From Halichondria panicea (taxonomy: Eukaryota; Porifera; Demospongiae; Suberitida; Halichondriidae): 64,000 nucleotides of DNA. The translations under genes were made by a program, and so were the position numbers. The notes under the pieces are model-generated. The model worked only from the letters and a program-made list of their open reading frames with translations. It searched no databases and was not told where the DNA came from. Positions 60,741 through 64,000 of the stretch are shown here, piece after piece. The stretch spans positions 309,001-373,000 of the forward strand of contig NC_087387.1 of NCBI RefSeq assembly GCF_963675165.1, read 5' to 3'. Position 1 is the first letter of the stretch; every line of letters starts with the position of its first letter.

Positions 60741-62425
60741 TCAACATACATCATGGTCAATATGCAGACCATTTAACTTTTCCTTTATACATACAGTATA
60801 ATGCAAGTCACTAGCGGAGTATGTACTGTTGCTATGGTAATCTACAAATCTGTTCACGAGAGCACTCTGAAAACTTCCACTCCCAACAGTCAGTAGCAGT
60901 CTACCGTCAAACAGACTGGCTTCTTCGACCAATGAAATGAATCCTGTGTTGGATTTATTGATATTCTGCGGAACGTATTCTGATGCATTAACAGTTAACA
61001 TTGATGTCATTTTATTCATCTCCTCTTTGCATTTCTTACCAGGATGCCAGTGCCCTTGATAGTGGCAAGAATCAGTACCGTGTTCGCCAATGTCTTTGAT
61101 AAATATTGTTCGATTGAGTGGAATCTGTGTTTTGTTGGAGATAGCCTCTAGAAGTAGTTGCACTCTCTTCATGCAGCAGCTGTAAAAACCAGTTTGATTT
61201 GAGTTGTGTGAATTGAATGCAAACTCAAATAACTTTTCGAACCGAATGTGAACAGAAATGTAGTCGTTTGATTTTAGTCTCTTGGATTTCACGAATTGAG
61301 CAGCTTGAGATTTTGCTTTCGAGCTGAACGGTATTTGGGTAAAGGGTAGCACACAATGATACATAGTTTTTGGATCTGTAAATGGTCTTGTGTATTTTCC
61401 TTGCCAGCTAACGAAAAGAACACTGGCATTTAGTTTGGAGGAGTCCAAGTAGTTTACTAAATGGTCCATAAGTTGAACTAGTGATAATGAAACGTCACGA
61501 TTTACGCAAAATACTTCTTTGATGGAGAATTTTTGGTCGTCAGTAATTGTTCTGTTAAAATCTTTCTGCTGCTCTTTTCTTAGTACATCTTCAACGGCTG
61601 GTGTCAGCGATTTGTATGCTGTGTCCGTGCAAGTAAGAACTGGTTTGTCTTTGTGACTTGAGAAAACACTCTTTAAAGACGAGTCCATTATCTTATGAAT
61701 CTCCCTCGGTAGCACAAACATGTGAGGTGAAAAGTAAACAACAACGATGTTTCTAAAGGATTGTCTCAAGAATGAATTCATTGGATCAATCAGACTTTGT
61801 TTATTGCCTCCAACACACTCGGCATATCTCTTGTGGAATAACTTCATGTCAAGAAGCTCTCGAATATCGTAACTGTCAGAATTTTGAAATCCGCTCATTC
61901 TCGAGTTTAGAACAAAAGGTTCTACACCTGTAAAATTCCATCTTGTAGCTAGGGACAGAAACTCATTGTAATGGATAAAAGCATTCGTAAACTGCTCCGC
62001 ATACACCATTGATATCATGTATCGTTTAAGATCAACTTTTTCTACAGTAGTCAGCTCATTCACTTCGACTACTTCGTTTGTCGACTGGTTTTGAAAACTC
62101 CATTTCGATTTTAGTGGCAGAAGATGATTCTGCAAAAAAACAATTGTAAGTACACAACCTCATATTAATTATATAGTCACATGTGCTCACATGTATACTA
62201 GATACACTGAATACTATATGAATATATAATAGGTTCTAAATAATAGTGTGGCTAATTTAGTTCTGTCTAGGGTTGAATTAACATAATTCAGATCTAGCTT
62301 ACTGTAGTGACTCCAGGCCCCTTGTTGATCCGCAACAAGTTATTGGGGTCTACTCTGAAATATATAGCATAGCAACAGAGCACTGACAGCAACAGTAGAG
62401 TTGTGTAGGCCCAGAAGAGTTTCAT
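60741..62425 (-). CDS. B4: O-fucosyltransferase-like type II membrane protein
   Basis: Exon 1 (62425-62303, MKLFWAYTTLLLLSVLCCYA) and exon 2 (62129-60741) join in phase to 503 residues. It has the same layout and motifs as B3: signal anchor, ISVHIRFEKLFEF, GSGSFQSALVNRF and the shared C-terminus LNGLHIDHDVC. It is the most diverged copy: several residues are deleted (a shorter NSHNSNQTG region) and the Lys/Glu composition differs. No A gene accompanies it. It lies on the same strand as, and just upstream of, the first visible hydroxylase exon. The intact frame suggests a working gene. Confidence 0.68.
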
Positions 62426-64000
62426 TGCAGAGCTAAACTACCAGTATACATATACATATACATATACATAATTATACATTATAATATATATTATACAGTC
62501 AAACCGCAATGGTTCCAGCACATGCTCCTCGTGGAGTTTTATTTTCTCATGAATATAATTATTAATGAGCTATTCGCAATTGCTTGCGCAAAAGTAGCAT
62601 TTTTTTATAACTCTCTTCCCTTTGCAGTTTGTTTCCTGCTTCCTGCACCAATCTATTACACATGGCAGGAACTAAATATAGCCACAAAGCCGCCACGTGG
62701 CTTTGCTTAGAAACTTCAACACAAACAAATTTAGACAAATTTACATGCCACAGCAAACTGAACTGACATTGCAAAAGTATGAGATGAATTTGAACATGTT
62801 CAGTGCTATCTTATAGGATTGATGAACATCTATATGTAATTGTTTTTCGTGTCGATCCATTGAGAGTCGAGAAATGCATCGTTGAAAATGCTGTATAAAA
62901 AACCACAAAATAGTACTAGTTGGAGAGATGTGAGCACACAATAAGCCACATTTTGTGTATTACATCCAACAGATGTCCTCCTCAATACATTCCAAGCATC
63001 GTCCAAATCAGTCGTGATGTACTTGAATTCTGTGTGGTACGAAAAATATGCTATTATTACAGGTCAAAAATTTTTTTAATCAGGAATTACCTGAACAGAC
63101 CATTGTATATGCTTACCCCACTGTAGAGAAGCTCAGCTAACCTACCCAGCTTATTTAGTATACCTAGCAAGTGGAATAAACCTGTAATGTTACTCATAAA
63201 TTATTCCTGAACATCCAACATTAACGAGCAACAGGTTAATTAATCTCACCATTATTTGCCACGTAATAGCGAGTTTTTAAGCATTTCTAAATGTTAGCAG
63301 CAGTGGGATACAGCCATTATTACTGTGGCTGTGGACCAGGGTGTACTTCTGGTCCATTTGCAGAGAGATTGCTGAAACGAAAGAGCCGGAAATTGAATTG
63401 GACTCAGACAGCGAAGACCAGTGACAGTGACAAGGAGAATATAGAGACAAAAGTCATCACTGGCCTGGAGTAAAAGACGAATTGATAGATATGCAAACAT
63501 GACTGAACATTTAACCATATATAATGTTTTAACTATGCTCTTTGTATTGTTTGCATACTATTTATGATATATTCACAATGTAGTGCCATCTACAAAAGTC
63601 AACTGACAAATTGTTGCAAAGAGAATACAGTTACAAAAATCTGCATACACTTAGCTTAATAACATTGGAACAGACTTATATAGTTAGAAGTTGTGTCCCA
63701 CCCGTAACAGACTAGCTACTCCATGTAAAAGCCCAAAATCATGTTTACAGGAATGGCAATTTTGGCTACATTACTCAACAAAACTTGCTTCAACTTGAAG
63801 TATACCCCTAATTTCAAACATATACTACAAAACCAACTTCAGTACTTACCTTTTGAGCTTTGAACAGCTTCTAACAGTGGTCTGGGTCTATGCTACACAG
63901 CTCTAACTACAGGGAGCTACTCACACAATGGCACCAGCTATTTGCTTCCGGACACGCCCACTTCCTGGAAAATAAACTTCTCGCATTTATTCCAGTTGCT
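62426..64000. other. Right-edge region, no confident gene
   Basis: Holds the B4 promoter side, then AT-rich DNA. I looked on the minus strand for hydroxylase regulatory exons and found none I trust. One exon-like minus-strand stretch (63034-62970, after ccacacag) and a minus-strand donor-like site (ctcaaaag|GTAAGT near 63853) may belong to an unseen gene. Confidence 0.4.
63291..63473 (+). CDS. Possible small ORF or 3' exon, unknown
   Basis: A 60-codon frame ending in a Lys/Asp/Glu-rich tail (TSDSDKENIETKVITGLE). The part after 63366 looks compositionally coding, with an AG acceptor-like site (ccatttgcag) before it, but a second frame there is also open and acidic. I recognise no family; it may be the last exon of a plus-strand gene or nothing. 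Confidence 0.25.
   Translation: MLAAVGYSHYYCGCGPGCTSGPFAERLLKRKSRKLNWTQTAKTSDSDKENIETKVITGLE

Noticed and set aside
62970-63034. Regulatory (ACT) domain exon of the hydroxylase on the minus strand
   Set aside because: It has an acceptor-like site and a short open frame, but no convincing ACT motif. The other candidate stretch (62840-62890) would be in the wrong order.

Overview
The window looks like animal nuclear DNA, most likely from a demosponge such as Amphimedon. This is an inference. It rests on AT-rich DNA, many short GT-AG introns, closely packed genes, clear metazoan genes (INCENP, LYAR, AEBP2, a receptor tyrosine kinase, an aromatic amino acid hydroxylase) and abundant small inverted-repeat transposons. 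Exon boundaries were read by eye. Reading phase was checked across every junction of the sema-like, INCENP, LYAR, AEBP2, kinase and hydroxylase genes and of A2.

Left part (1-24.3 kb), ordinary genes. A minus-strand sema-like secreted or surface protein (430-7909, probably continuing off the left edge) is divergent from a GT10 fucosyltransferase (8343-9608, +). Next come INCENP (9989-15115, -, 11 exons), LYAR (15640-16744, +), an AEBP2-like zinc-finger protein (16926-18882, +) and a 751-residue receptor tyrosine kinase with a Frizzled-like ectodomain and three YxxM tail motifs (19160-24332, -). A tRNA-headed SINE-like sequence lies between the divergent INCENP and LYAR genes.

Middle (24.4-35.0 kb). 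About 10.5 kb without a recognisable gene forms a giant inverted repeat. Its arms are largely tandem ~165-bp units: about ten in the left arm and about nineteen in inverse orientation in the right. They surround a ~2.7-kb loop. This resembles a foldback-type element, and the right end abuts a small AATCGAGGCT hairpin that also occurs near the left end.

Right part (35.0-64 kb), a decaying tandem gene array. A cassette is repeated three times. Each copy has a secreted cysteine-rich gene (A1, A2, A3; +) convergent with a type II membrane, O-fucosyltransferase-like gene (B1, B2, B3; -). A fourth B copy (B4) stands alone at 60.7-62.4 kb. A1 has one in-frame TGA at a conserved Cys codon. A2 is intact but lacks a module. 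A3 is split by a 229-bp solo LTR with a 5-bp target duplication. B1 is cut off by a dispersed repeat, B2 is frameshifted, and B3 and B4 are intact. Between the cassettes lie a broken piece of acetyl-CoA carboxylase, a 3' fragment of phenylalanine hydroxylase, and a longer hydroxylase copy whose first exons are not seen. The hydroxylase carries a 1.9-kb inverted-repeat element in its largest intron.

The A and B genes have been duplicated together. A secreted Cys-rich protein next to a Golgi-type glycosyltransferase suggests substrate and enzyme, but that is a hypothesis and the sequence does not prove it.
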